DNA of 54,899 nucleotides from Verrucomicrobiota bacterium (GCA_018898455.1 JAHIJO010000041.1:1-54899); one strand, 5' to 3'. Numbered from the stretch's first letter, positions 24,960 through 34,889 are shown. A program made the numbers and translations. Notes: a model not told the origin generated them from the letters alone.

Positions 24960-25896
24960 ATGATAATAAGACTGGCTTTAAGTTTGATTCGTGAATTGGC
25001 GGCGCAATTTCCTGCCATTTTAATACTGGGACCAAGGCAATGCGGAAAAACAACTTTGGCGCGTCATTTTCTTTCGGGTGATTATTACGACTTGGAATAA
25101 CCATCCGATCGTCAAATCTTTCTTGGCGATATTGAGCCCGTTTTACAAAACATGGGTCGGCCGCTTATCATTGATGAAGCCCAGGCACTGCCTGAATTAT
25201 TTCCGGTTTTAAGGTCAATCATCGATGAACAACGCAACCCCGGAAGATTTTATCTGCTTGGATCGGTTAATCCGGCCCTCATTCGGAACATTTCGGAAAG
25301 CCTTGCGGGGTGCGTGGGGATTGTGGAACTAACCCCTTTTCTTTTTCCGGAAGCCAAAATATGCGCCCTAAACTTGCCGGCCGTCTGGCTGAAAGGCGGT
25401 TTCCCCAACGCCTGTCAAACATCAAATCCGGTCCAATGGACGCATTGGCTTGAGGCTTACGTTCAAACATTCGTGGAACGCGATATGGCGCGTTATGGCC
25501 TAAAAAATTCGTCTTTTGATCTTCGGCGATTCATGGGAATGACGGCAAACCTGCACGGCGGACTGCTGAATACTTCCGATCTTGGCCGCTCAATGGGTGT
25601 AACCTATCATACAATTCGCCATTACCTTGATATCCTTGAGGCCCATTACTTGGTGCGCCGGCGCTGAAATTGACTTGCTCATAATACGCGGCGCAGACAA
25701 AATAGGTTTTGAGATTAAAGCAGCCCAGTCAGCGCACCCCCGCGACTGGACAACCCTGGCGGCCGAAAGAGCCTCCGGGATTATTACCCGCGGCTATGTT
25801 GTTTATCTGGGCAAATGCAGATGCCCGGCCGCTGAAGTAATTGAAGCAATCGGCGCGGAGGAAATAATCATGAAAGCCGCCGCCGGACGGATCTGA
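24960..25896 (+). pseudogene. AAA ATPase with DUF4143 domain (COG1373-like), inactivated
   Basis: The frame opens with MIIRLALSLIRELAAQFP and a Walker A GPRQCGKTTLAR, then has TAA right after DYYDLE, where relatives continue LEKPSD or similar. It reopens in the same frame as PSDRQIFLGDIEPVLQ, through the Walker B RPLIIDEAQ, to the DUF4143 helix-turn part HTIRHYLDILEAHYLVRR. Then the middle of the DUF4143 domain is missing, and the C-terminal GAEIDLLIIRGADKIGFEIK continues in another frame to 25896. So it carries a nonsense codon and an internal deletion with frame change. Members of this family are often accessory or TA-like ATPases. Confidence 0.8.
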
Positions 25897-26130
25897 TCAG
25901 CACTTCCTCCGATACTTCCGAGAAAATACGCCCGTTACTTTCCGGAAACAGGCGCTGAAATAATTCGGATTCTTAGAACCCAACTCCATCGCAAATCTGT
26001 TCGCAGTACTCTGGGTTTGGTTTTCTCGAAGCACTTGTTCTTCCGTAAAGGTCACAGCATTACCCAAGCGAACGGAAAGCCAGCGCGTCAGACTTGACAT
26101 CTCGGCCACCTTTTGACACATTCGCGCCAT
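25897..26130 (-). pseudogene. AraC-type regulator C-terminal fragment
   Basis: The end of this frame, FAMELGSKNPNYFSACFRKV followed by TGVFSRKYRRKC, matches the second helix-turn-helix of AraC/XylS regulators (consensus LxLxxGFxDxNYFSRxFKKxxGxSPxxYR). The first helix-turn-helix and the sensor domain are absent, and the N-terminal 45 residues are not recognisable. The final motif is also altered (VFSRK for VSPRE). It begins opposite the start of the phosphoesterase gene. I read it as a decayed tail. Confidence 0.65.
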
Positions 26131-27406
26131 GAAAATTCCTTATCAGGTCAGTTTCGATAGACTGGTCTCCATGCTACTCAAAAAGCGATTTCTTATCAGA
26201 GCGATATCACGTTCAATAAGAAAGCCGGGACACAGGGAGCATCCTTTCTTCATCTCCCTCATCGCCACGATCGCTGTTTTCGCGCTCGCCCAGCCGAACC
26301 TCGCCCAGGACAAGCCGTTCATCGTCCACGACACGAAACCTGTCATCATACAGGGACCGTATATTGCTTCACTCTCCGAGACGGGAGCGGCGATCGGCTG
26401 GATCACCGATACACCGTGCCACGCTAAAGTCGTTTATGGGCTGAAGGGCGAGAGCCTGACCCGGGAAACGGACAATGCCGAGCACGGACTTTTGCCCATC
26501 AGGACACTCCATGTCGTCCATCTTGCGGGGCTCGATCCGGGTCGCGCTTACACCTACAAGGCCGTGGCCACGCAGGTCGTCAAAATGAAGGCCTACTGGC
26601 CCGAGAAGGGACTGCCGGCCGAAAGCCCGGAACGGACGTTCACGACCTTCGACAGGTCAAAACCCTCGGTATCCTTCAGCGTTATCACCGACACACACGA
26701 GGACAATGCACGCGTCGGCGACCTGCTCAAGGCTGTGGACTGGCCGGCGACGGAATTTCTCGTCCATCTCGGTGACGCCTACCATGGCTTGGAAAGCGAA
26801 GCACAGCTCATTAACCGCTGGCTCGGCCCCGCCGACCACGCTCTGGCCGGCTCGAAACTGCTTATGTTCATCAGGGGCAACCACGAGATGAGGGGCGCGT
26901 TCGCCCGCAGTCTTTTCGATTATTTCCCAATGCCGGAAGGCCGCTACTATTACACCCGCGACCATGGCCCGCTACACATCATCGTCTTGGACACGGGAGA
27001 GGACAAGGCCGATGAAACAAACGTCTATTCCCAACTTAACAAGGTCGAGCCCTACCGCGAGGAAGAGTACGCCTGGCTCGAGCGCCATCTCAAGTCCGAC
27101 CGCAGGGCGGCCGAGGCGCCCTTCCGCGTCATTCTCCTTCACCAGCCCGACTGGGGTTGGACCCGGGAGCGGGGCGATCAATGGACGGCCTTGGCCAACA
27201 AAGGAAAAATCGACCTCGTCCTCGGCGGACATTACCATCGGACAATGTCGGTCAAGCCGGGGACCCAGAGGAATGATTTCGCGTTGCTTGCCCTGGGGCA
27301 GGAACAAGTCGCCAAGGTCGAGGCGACGCGGAGCGAGCTCCGCGTCACGGTCATCGGCAAAGACGGCAAGGTCGTAGAGACACTGACGATAAAGGCCCGG
27401 CGTTAG
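26129..27406 (+). CDS. secreted metallophosphoesterase, purple-acid-phosphatase-like
   Basis: A two-domain exported enzyme: an N-terminal fibronectin-III-like domain (about 60-165) and a calcineurin-like phosphoesterase domain. Metal motifs are VITDTHED, HLGDAYHG, RGNHEM, LLHQPD and GGHYHRT, in the order of the family. A hydrophobic core ISLIATIAVFALAQPNLAQ marks a signal peptide after a long basic lead. The start is uncertain: ATG 26129, ATG 26171 or a later codon nearer the signal peptide would all keep the enzyme intact. It probably releases phosphate from organic esters in the periplasm or outside. Confidence 0.85.
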   Translation: MKIPYQVSFDRLVSMLLKKRFLIRAISRSIRKPGHREHPFFISLIATIAVFALAQPNLAQDKPFIVHDTKPVIIQGPYIASLSETGAAIGWITDTPCHAKVVYGLKGESLTRETDNAEHGLLPIRTLHVVHLAGLDPGRAYTYKAVATQVVKMKAYWPEKGLPAESPERTFTTFDRSKPSVSFSVITDTHEDNARVGDLLKAVDWPATEFLVHLGDAYHGLESEAQLINRWLGPADHALAGSKLLMFIRGNHEMRGAFARSLFDYFPMPEGRYYYTRDHGPLHIIVLDTGEDKADETNVYSQLNKVEPYREEEYAWLERHLKSDRRAAEAPFRVILLHQPDWGWTRERGDQWTALANKGKIDLVLGGHYHRTMSVKPGTQRNDFALLALGQEQVAKVEATRSELRVTVIGKDGKVVETLTIKARR

Positions 27407-27420
27407 ACGCTTTCCCGTAA

Positions 27421-27497
27421 AGATACACGTTGTTGCGAGTATCTTTCCGAGTAGTGGAGGCTTTACACCTCCAAAGATCGCAGGGATAAACCCTGCG
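27421..27497. repeat. hairpin cluster with loops TTTAC and ATAAA
   Basis: AGATAC/GTATCT (27421-27444), TGGAGG-CTTTACA-CCTCCA (27455-27473) and CGCAGGG-ATAAA-CCCTGCG (27479-27497). The last two share loop cores with the hairpin pair at 8901-8961, while the stems differ by paired changes. Confidence 0.6.
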
Positions 27498-27594
27498 CTA
27501 CATTGGGTTGCGGGCATTAGCCCACCTTAACACCTTATCCATCAAGAACTATTATTATTATCCAATTGATTTACGAAAAAAGGAGGAGAAACTC

Positions 27595-28617
27595 ATGGCA
27601 TCTGGAGTTCTAACGTCACCCCGACAACAATGGCAGAGTTGGATCGTCACCATCGTGCTCGCTACCACCCTGCTGGCGCCGGTCGGGCAAGCAGGCCACT
27701 CCAACCCCAACCACAATGGCGATTTTGAGGGCGACGGCTATATGAATCCGACGGTGTACAACGAAGACACCGGCGAATGGCGCACCCTGTTGCAAAGCAC
27801 CGATTATGAACCCGTATCGTTTACCCTGGGCGGTCCGGGCTGGTCGGCCATCCAGGCGGATTACGACGGCGATGGAAAGGCGGATGCCGCAACGTATAAC
27901 CGCGCGACCGGCGAGTGGATCGCCATGCTCTCGGGCCTCGCTTACGCCACCGGCGGCATTTTGTTCGGCGGCGCGGGCTGGAACGTGGTGACCGGCGATT
28001 TCGACGGCGACGGCACCGACGATCCGGCCCTCTATCGCGAGGCCGACGGCCAGTGGGCCGCCCTGCTGTCAACCCGGGGTTATGCCATGGCCGCCTTTGT
28101 ATTCGGCGGACCGGGGTATTCCTCCGTGTCGGGGGATTACGACGGCGACGGCTTGAGCGATCCGGCCCTTTACCGGCGCGAAGATGGACTATGGCAGATT
28201 GCGTGCTCCTCACTAAATTACACGGGGACCAACATCTGTATTGTGGATTGTCTCGGCAACAGCCCGCTGGTTCCGGTTCCGCTGGATTACGATGGCGACG
28301 GCAAAACCGATCCGGCCGTTTTCGCCTACGGCACCGGCGCATCCACCGGCAAGCAATACGTATTCGGCTGGTTTGTCACTCATTCATCCTTGAACTACCA
28401 GCAACGCGATCCTTTCTATCATCTGGGCCGCGAGGACTGCCAGGACTCCAACGCCGATCCAACCCCGGGCGATTATGACGGCGACGGCAAGGGAGATTAT
28501 GGCGTCTCCTGGCCCGATAATTCCATATGGCGCATGTGGCGTTCCAGCCGCGACTGGGAGAACGATCACTGTGTTGACGATTGGCACGCCATTGGTTTCC
28601 GCCCGGTCCAGCGCTAG
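27595..28617 (+). CDS. secreted FG-GAP/VCBS-type repeat protein with calcium-binding motifs
   Basis: A 340-residue exported protein. Start ATG 27595 follows AGGAGGAG closely. After a signal peptide (IVTIVLATTLLAPVGQAG) come about six repeats of 40-45 residues, each with a DxDGDG-type calcium loop (ADYDGDGKADAATYN, GDFDGDGTDDPALY, GDYDGDGLSDPALY, LDYDGDGKTDPAVF, GDYDGDGKGDYG) and the companion ATGEWIAMLS strand pattern. This suits a beta-propeller-like surface protein. It has no anchoring domain. Similar proteins are frequent in PVC genomes; the ligand is not known. Confidence 0.8.
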   Translation: MASGVLTSPRQQWQSWIVTIVLATTLLAPVGQAGHSNPNHNGDFEGDGYMNPTVYNEDTGEWRTLLQSTDYEPVSFTLGGPGWSAIQADYDGDGKADAATYNRATGEWIAMLSGLAYATGGILFGGAGWNVVTGDFDGDGTDDPALYREADGQWAALLSTRGYAMAAFVFGGPGYSSVSGDYDGDGLSDPALYRREDGLWQIACSSLNYTGTNICIVDCLGNSPLVPVPLDYDGDGKTDPAVFAYGTGASTGKQYVFGWFVTHSSLNYQQRDPFYHLGREDCQDSNADPTPGDYDGDGKGDYGVSWPDNSIWRMWRSSRDWENDHCVDDWHAIGFRPVQR

Positions 28618-28676
28618 CCGCATCGGGACCATGGGGCTTGGGGACGACCCCTGACACTCTGTGTCCCCGCCTCATC

Positions 28677-30725
28677 TCAACCGCGCTCGAGACAGAGAAC
28701 GTCGTTGCGATCGAGCAGCGGGATCGAGACTGTGCGGCCGGCACGGCCGACTCGGAACTCCCGGCCCGAGAGTGCCGAGACTGCGCGGCGTACGCCGCCA
28801 TCACGCACCCGAAGTTTCAGCCGCCGGATGGAAAGCAGTTCACCGCTCACATAGTTGGCCGCCGCCGGATACCGGTATACCGAACCCGGCGCATTGTGCA
28901 GGTGAACCATCCACGCGCCGTCCGCCGCCTCGCGCACGTTCATGGTAACGCACAGCGGCCCGTCGAGCGTAATCGCAGGCTGCGCGAAGCGCATGACCAG
29001 CGCCCGGAAGAAACGCAATAGGTGCTGGGTGGGCCCCAAAATATAAGCCACAAAAAGATTGACGCCCGTATACACAACGACGCCTTTGCCGCGTCGGCAG
29101 AACCAGAGCCCGGGATAGCGCGGATCGGACGCGCGTCCGTCCTCGACACCGTCCCAACTCCCGCTCTGCCGGTCAATAACATCGGCCAACCGCTTCACTG
29201 CCGTACCGGCCTGCGCCACCCAGTGCGCGCCGCGGAAAGTCACCCACTGCCCGCAGGCGCGCGCCAGTTTCGCATCCGCGATTTCAAGCGTGGCCGTACC
29301 GCGGCCGGTTTGGCGCTGTGTGATCCCGAGGAATTCGTCGAGCGGCGGCTTCTCATACACGCGGCCGAACTCGTCGCACAGGCCGAAGTCAGCACAGGCG
29401 ACCAACACCCCGCCGTTCTCGACGTAGCGCCGCAACTGCTTGACCTGCTGCGCGTCAATGCAGGCGGCATTGCCGGCAAGCAGCATGGGATACTGTGCCA
29501 GACAGCCGTCGCGCACATGATCGTCAAACACGATTGCCGACGGTACGTGCGCCTGCAGGCACAGTTCGTTGGCGCCATGGTATTCATCCCAGTAGTTGCT
29601 GTTAATGAGGCCGCGGAAGTCCTGGGTCTGCTGGCTGGCCCAGATCGCCGCGTACTCGACCTGGCGGCCACCTAGGTACGGCATGAGCGGCACGGCGGCC
29701 TGCTGCATGGCGCCGAGCGTCCCGGCGACCAGCGCTGGCTGCACTCCGATTCCACAGCACGCCACGCCACCCGCCGCAGCCGCTGCCACCGCGGCCTGCT
29801 CGATAGGCAGCGGGTCGATGTCCGGCACCCAGCAGTTCCAATGGTCGCACAGCGGCATCCAAGACTCGACACCGCGTTTGCACTCATAGGCCCGGTACAT
29901 TTTCATCTGAAAATCGCCCTGCAACGGCTGGCCGTCGAGTTCGCCGGACATGGTGACGTCCCAGCCGAGCCGGCGCATCGGGATACCGGTGGCCCAGGGC
30001 GGGGTATCGGACCGGCGGCGCCGGTAGTTGTTGAAGCAGATCGTGGCTTCGGGCTTGACCGCCAGCACCGCGTCCGTGACCTGTTTCCAGGCTGTCATCA
30101 GGCAGTCGTAGCGCCAGTTAATCCAGACGCGGAACGCGTGCGACTCGAAGTCGGGCTTGTCCGGGAGTTCCAGCCCGGTATCGCGGTGGAACTTCTGGCG
30201 GCAGTAGTTGCACAGGCAACCGGGACACTTATTGCCGGCAGTGGCAAAACTCGAGCCGTCGAACCAGATGCCGTCAAAGCCGACCTCGCGCACAATTTCG
30301 ACGGCGAATTTCGGCAGCAGTTCCCCGTAAGGCGAGTTGATGCAGCAGTAACGCCTGGCATTGTCAGATTGGGCCTCGGGCACGGCGGGCAGACCGTTGC
30401 CCTGCATGGGAAGCATCTGCCAGTCTGGATGCGTTTCCACCAATCCGATCGAGTGATTGAGCGAGTACCAGCTCAGCACCGGCCTGCCAATCTCGTGCAG
30501 GCGGCGAAGCAGGTAGTGGAACGACTCGAAGTTGGCTTGCGGATGGCAGTTCGGGTAGACCTTGGAGGGGAACAGTGCGCGGCTGTCTCCGTCCACGGCT
30601 GAGTGCCAGCACGCCTCGACCCCGGCCTTTTGAATGCCCTCGACCAGCATATCGACGTATTCCCTAGTCGGCGGGTGTGCCCCGCGATTCTCCAGCCTGG
30701 TCGCACATTGCTCGTACGGTTTCAT
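28677..30725 (-). CDS. GHL6-like glycosyl hydrolase with beta-galactosidase-trimerisation-like domain
   Basis: A 682-residue protein. The first half is a TIM barrel of the hypothetical glycosyl hydrolase 6 type (LHEIGRPVLSWYSLNHSIGL, EVGFDGIWFDGSSFATAGNK, then a cysteine-rich CPGCLCNYC block), followed by a domain near 370-520 resembling the beta-galactosidase trimerisation fold (VEYAAIWASQQTQDFRG, PMLLAGNAACIDAQQVKQLR) and a beta-sandwich tail. The Asp in WFDGSSF is a candidate catalytic residue. No signal peptide is seen. AAGGAA precedes the ATG at 30725, which lies ten bases from one end of the IS; upstream promoter DNA is therefore displaced. Confidence 0.75.
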   Translation of the reverse strand: MKPYEQCATRLENRGAHPPTREYVDMLVEGIQKAGVEACWHSAVDGDSRALFPSKVYPNCHPQANFESFHYLLRRLHEIGRPVLSWYSLNHSIGLVETHPDWQMLPMQGNGLPAVPEAQSDNARRYCCINSPYGELLPKFAVEIVREVGFDGIWFDGSSFATAGNKCPGCLCNYCRQKFHRDTGLELPDKPDFESHAFRVWINWRYDCLMTAWKQVTDAVLAVKPEATICFNNYRRRRSDTPPWATGIPMRRLGWDVTMSGELDGQPLQGDFQMKMYRAYECKRGVESWMPLCDHWNCWVPDIDPLPIEQAAVAAAAAGGVACCGIGVQPALVAGTLGAMQQAAVPLMPYLGGRQVEYAAIWASQQTQDFRGLINSNYWDEYHGANELCLQAHVPSAIVFDDHVRDGCLAQYPMLLAGNAACIDAQQVKQLRRYVENGGVLVACADFGLCDEFGRVYEKPPLDEFLGITQRQTGRGTATLEIADAKLARACGQWVTFRGAHWVAQAGTAVKRLADVIDRQSGSWDGVEDGRASDPRYPGLWFCRRGKGVVVYTGVNLFVAYILGPTQHLLRFFRALVMRFAQPAITLDGPLCVTMNVREAADGAWMVHLHNAPGSVYRYPAAANYVSGELLSIRRLKLRVRDGGVRRAVSALSGREFRVGRAGRTVSIPLLDRNDVLCLERG

Positions 30726-30734
30726 GTTGGTTCC

Positions 30735-32086
30735 TTCTTGGTTTTGAGGCGTTGTGTACCCGCTGAACTAGAAGAGGGCGTTTTATTACTCAATAGCTTT
30801 TGGCATGGCCGGCGCCATGGCCAGGCCTCCACGCTGACGATCTGTGCGCTGGGCACCTTGTGCGGAGCGCGTGGCACGCGAGCGATTGCAGACTTTGCCG
30901 GGTATCTGAACCAGACCCAGTTGCGGCTGTTGCGAGCGTATCGCAATCCACGCACCGGGGAGTATGAGCCGCCGAGTGAGCCGACGATCCGGCGGATGCT
31001 CAAACGTGTGCCGGCCGCCGAGTTCGACGCGGTCGTCATGACCTGGATGAAGGAACACGATCCGCACCCGCTACGACGTCTGGCGGTGGATGGTAAAACG
31101 GTGAAGGGTTCGCGGCGGGTCGATGGACGGCCGGTACATCTGGTGGCCGCCGTCTCGCCGGAATCGTTGCGTTTGGTTGCCCAACGGCCGGTGGACGAAA
31201 AAAGCAACGAGATCACGGCGTTGCGCCCCATGCTGGCGGATGTGCCGCTGGACGGCGTGGTCGTCACCGCCGACGCGATGCATGCCCAGCAGAATGCGGC
31301 GCGGTTTCTGCAGCAGGAGAAAGGGGCGGAGTACTTCTTCAGCCTGAAGGGCAATCAGCCCTCGATTCAGGAGAAAGCCCAAGCGCTGCTGGATAGCGCT
31401 TTTCCCCCCTCAGCATCCGGCGCAGTCCCGGACCGAGGAGAAAGGGCACGGACGGTTGGAAACCCGTGAACTCTGGGCGATGGCGGTCACGCCCGAGCAG
31501 ATGGGCTTCTATGGCGCAGCACAGGTGGTGCGTCTCCATCGGCGCTTTCTGTATCTGAAAAGCGGCAAGCAAAGTGACGAAACCGTGTTCGCCATCACGG
31601 GGTTGACAACACTGCCGGAAGAGAAAGCCAATGGCAAGGCGTTACTGGAGATCGCCCGCGGCCAGTGGGGCATTGAGAACGGCAACCATTACGTGCGGGA
31701 TCGCTCGTATGATGAAGATCGCTGTCAAGTCCGCGACCCCAACAGCGCGCAGATCCTCGCCACCCTACGGTCGCTGGCCAGCTTTCTGGCCAAACACGGC
31801 GTTCACTGCCCGAGCGGAAGCCATCAGCAGACTACTCCCGCATTCAATAGGTTCTGCGACGCGCATCGCAATCAGACGATCCGCTGGCTTATGTCGCCGT
31901 GCGGCTTCAAGTAATCTGAACCAGTCTTGGCTGTTCAGTCCAACCGCCGCAGAGGGGCGGACTCTGTCCAAAAACGCTCACACCCCCGTAATCGGCCTAT
32001 CACAGCTTCAGTCGGCTGCTTGTTCTCTTTGCCTCTCTCTCCGTCAGTCTCCATTCCGCCATCCCTTCCGGTGTCAAAACCAAGAA
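30735..32086 (+). mobile_element. degenerate ISAs1-type insertion sequence (candidate ends)
   Basis: A 13-bp perfect inverted repeat, TTCTTGGTTTTGA at 30735-30747 and its reverse complement at 32074-32086, flanks an ISAs1-type transposase. The enclosed 1.35 kb is in the usual size range. Outside the arms partial similarity continues for a few bases, so the true ends may lie somewhat farther out, the right one near 32100 where the restriction gene loses its homology. A target duplication could not be assigned. Confidence 0.5.
30783..31914 (+). pseudogene. ISAs1 family transposase, frameshifted
   Basis: The first frame (to 31469) reads LTICALGTLCGARGTRAIAD, RRLAVDGKTVKGSRRVDG and VVVTADAMHAQQNAARFLQ, the DDE blocks of the ISAs1 or H-repeat family. 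At a run of six C at 31404-31409 (after TTTT) the frame changes; removing one C joins it to LETRELWAMAVTPEQ and the C-terminal GHYGIENxxHYVRDVxxxED-like block IENGNHYVRDRSYDEDRC. The N-terminal 40 residues and a start codon are missing. It is non-functional as it stands, unless frameshifting at the run restores it, and the lost N-terminus argues against that. Confidence 0.8.
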
Positions 32087-32418
32087 TGACACAGCCGTGG
32101 GTAGGCGGGGTGAACGTCGTCTTTGATGTTGACGGACGGTTTTTTGCACTCGACAAAGAATTTGCGCGTGCCGCCGATCCGGAAACACAAGTCCGGGGCT
32201 TCGGTGGCGCCGCCGATTTTGATGGCGTCCTCGTGGATGACGTCCTTGTAAGCCTCGGCATAGCCCTGTTCGTTGTGGATATCCCAGCCCAGGGCCTTGA
32301 AAAGCGGGTCAATGAACTCAACCCGAATTTGCGCCTCATTGTACTGACCGGACTGATAAGCCTCACGTTGTGCGTCAAAGCGCTCTACCAGTCTTAGAAT
32401 GTCTTGCTGCACGGGCAT
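32074..32418 (-). pseudogene. N-terminal fragment of a type IIG restriction-modification enzyme
   Basis: The frame matches the N-terminal nuclease region of Eco57I-like fused restriction-modification proteins: YNEAQIRVEFIDPLFKALGW, then the PD-(D/E)xK core APDLCFRIGGTRKFFVECKKP. Homology stops at DDVHPAY and the last eight residues are encoded by the inserted element, whose arm supplies the stop codon. The methylase and specificity parts are gone. GAGGT lies before the ATG, so a 114-residue nuclease-domain protein could still be made. Confidence 0.75.
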
Positions 32419-32522
32419 TTAGTTTGACCTCACAAACGACGCTGATGATAGCAGAACACGCTGTGAAATCGAGGCTTTCTTAAATCGAAAAAATTCGTGG
32501 GGAGATAAAATCTGATAAGGCA

Positions 32523-34736
32523 CTACATCATCGACAGCGCGTCCACGTCGACGGCAAGGCGCACTTTCGCGGGACGCTTTAATTCACAGAGCGTTTCCTT
32601 CAGCGGCCGGCTCATGGCTTTCACCGACGGCGAGCGCAGGATGACCTGATAACGGAACTGGCCCTTGATCCGGCTGAACGGCGCCGGAATGGGACCCGCC
32701 AGCTTGACGGCCGGCGTCAATTTCGGCTGGAGCTGTTTGACCATCATCCGACCGGTCATGGCCACGGTTTCCTCGGACGGCCCTTCCAGCGTCACACACA
32801 CGAGATGGGAAAACGGCGGATACACCAGCTCGCGCCGGGATTCCAGCTCCTGGTCCATGAATCCCTGATAATCCAACCGACGCGCGGCCTGAATGGCCGG
32901 ATGCATCGGGTTGAAGGTCTGGACGATTACCTCGCCGGGCACATCGCCGCGGCCGGCGCGCCCGGCCACCTGCAACAGGAGTTGAAAGGTCCGCTCGGCG
33001 GAGCGGAAATCGGGCATGTGCAGACTCAAGTCCGCATAGATCACGCCCACCAGGGTCACCCCCGGAAAGTGCAGGCCCTTGGCAATCATCTGGGTGCCGA
33101 TCAGGATGTCGATCTTGCGGGCCTTGAATGCGCCCAGAATCTCGTGAAAGGCAAGCTTGCGGGACGTGGTGTCCGCGTCCATCCGCTGGACCCGCGCCTT
33201 AGGGAAAAACGTTTTCACGATGGCTTCGATGCGCTGGGTGCCGATGCCCGTGAATTTGATGGTTCGATCCCCGCAGGCCGGACACCGGGCCGGCACCTTC
33301 GCAGTACGCCCGCACATGTGGCACCGCAAATTTTCACCATTCTTGTGATAGGTTAACTTAATACTGCATTGATCGCAGGTGGCCACGAATCCGCAGGCCG
33401 GACAGATCACGGTGGTGGCAAAGCCGCGCCGGTTCAGGAACAGCATGGTCTGCTCGGCCCGGTCCAGGCGGCTTTTAATGGCCTCCGCCAGTTCCCGGGA
33501 CAGGATGTTCACATGCCCTTCCCGCTCCGCCTCCACCCGCATATCGATAATCCGCATCACCGGCATCTGGCGATGGTCCACTCGATGCGTCAGGACGGCC
33601 AGACCGTACTTGCCGCGGCGGACATTGTAAAAAGATTCCAGCGCCGGCGAGGCCGATCCCAGTAGTACGGCGCATCCTTCCATCTGCCCGCGCATCACAG
33701 CCACGTCCCGGGCGTGATACCGGGGTACATCCGCCTGTTTGTAGCTCGGCTCATGCTCCTCATCCACCACGATCAGGCCCAGTTTCTCCACCGGAGCAAA
33801 CAAGGCGGACCTGGCGCCGATGACAATCCGCGCCTTGCTTTCATAGATGCGGTACCATTCGTCATGCCGTTCGCCGTCCGACAAGTGGCTGTGCAGGACT
33901 GCGATGGCGTCGCCGAACCGACCCCGGAATCGTTCCACAGTCTGCGGGGTCAGGGAAATTTCCGGCACGAGGACAATGGCGCCCTGGCCTTTATCCAACA
34001 CATACCGGATCGCCTGGAGATACACCTCGGTCTTGCCGCTTCCGGTCACGCCGTGAAGAAGAATTGCCGACGGCTTGAGGGTATCAATCGACTGCTTGAC
34101 CATGGCCAGCGCCTCGGCCTGCTCGGGAAAGAGCGTCAGCGGCTGGGTCGGCAGGATAATCTGGGCGGCCAGGGGATCACGACGCCGGGTTCCCAGACTG
34201 ATGAGAACCAGCTTTTTCTTTTCCAGACTCTTGATCACGGAGGCGCTCACCCCGGCGGCCGCAACCAGTTCCGGCACGGCCATGGTCCCGTGGCTCAGCA
34301 GGTGGTCCAGCGCCGACGCCTGGCCGGGGTTCTTGGGCCGCAGTTTTTCCAGCAGGGCGGCATCGCGGGCCAGCTCGGTTGCGCAGACGTCCCGCTGTTC
34401 CCGGAAACGGGCGCCATGCCGGCGGACCGCACAGGGAAGCACCGTGCGAATCGCCTGTTCGATCGTGGCGGCGTAATAATCGCCGATCCAACGCGCCAGC
34501 TTCAGCATGGTTTCATCCAGCAGGGGCTTGGGACTGACCAGGGAATCCAGGGCCTTCAGGTCATGGCGATCGGAATGATCGGCCAGGCCAACAACATAGC
34601 CCCGGGTCATGGAATGGCCGAATGGAATCCGCACGCGCGAGCCGATCCGGACCTGGGCCGCCAGCGCCTCGGGGATCCGGTAATCGAACTCGCGGTCCAG
34701 CGCGATTTCCACCACGACTTTGGCGATCTTCTGCAT
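32523..34736 (-). CDS. priA: primosomal protein N' (PriA helicase)
   Basis: The replication-restart helicase, 737 residues from ATG 34736 (MQKIAKVVVEI). An N-terminal DNA-binding domain precedes helicase motif I GVTGSGKTE, motif II VVDEEHE and motif VI QVAGRAGRGDVPG. Between the helicase lobes are the paired zinc-binding cysteines CPACGFVATCDQC, CHMCG and CPACG. All eight cysteines are present. The upstream in-frame ATG at 34781 adds 15 residues without family support. It is a single-gene unit. Confidence 0.95.
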   Translation of the reverse strand: MQKIAKVVVEIALDREFDYRIPEALAAQVRIGSRVRIPFGHSMTRGYVVGLADHSDRHDLKALDSLVSPKPLLDETMLKLARWIGDYYAATIEQAIRTVLPCAVRRHGARFREQRDVCATELARDAALLEKLRPKNPGQASALDHLLSHGTMAVPELVAAAGVSASVIKSLEKKKLVLISLGTRRRDPLAAQIILPTQPLTLFPEQAEALAMVKQSIDTLKPSAILLHGVTGSGKTEVYLQAIRYVLDKGQGAIVLVPEISLTPQTVERFRGRFGDAIAVLHSHLSDGERHDEWYRIYESKARIVIGARSALFAPVEKLGLIVVDEEHEPSYKQADVPRYHARDVAVMRGQMEGCAVLLGSASPALESFYNVRRGKYGLAVLTHRVDHRQMPVMRIIDMRVEAEREGHVNILSRELAEAIKSRLDRAEQTMLFLNRRGFATTVICPACGFVATCDQCSIKLTYHKNGENLRCHMCGRTAKVPARCPACGDRTIKFTGIGTQRIEAIVKTFFPKARVQRMDADTTSRKLAFHEILGAFKARKIDILIGTQMIAKGLHFPGVTLVGVIYADLSLHMPDFRSAERTFQLLLQVAGRAGRGDVPGEVIVQTFNPMHPAIQAARRLDYQGFMDQELESRRELVYPPFSHLVCVTLEGPSEETVAMTGRMMVKQLQPKLTPAVKLAGPIPAPFSRIKGQFRYQVILRSPSVKAMSRPLKETLCELKRPAKVRLAVDVDALSMM

Positions 34737-34889
34737 ACAATGAACTGACAGGATCATTATCAGAAAAGAATTTTGCCACAAAGAAATGCAGAATTCTTAG
34801 TGTAGTGTTTCATAATTGAATTTACTTAGGAGCGTGTATTTTTGAGGTAGAGACGGGTTTATGCCGGCTACCAGTCCTGCTTAGCCTTG

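Noticed and set aside
27421-27497. Hairpins between phosphoesterase and FG-GAP genes as a terminator
   Set aside because: No U-tract follows any of the stems; they fit the dispersed hairpin family better.
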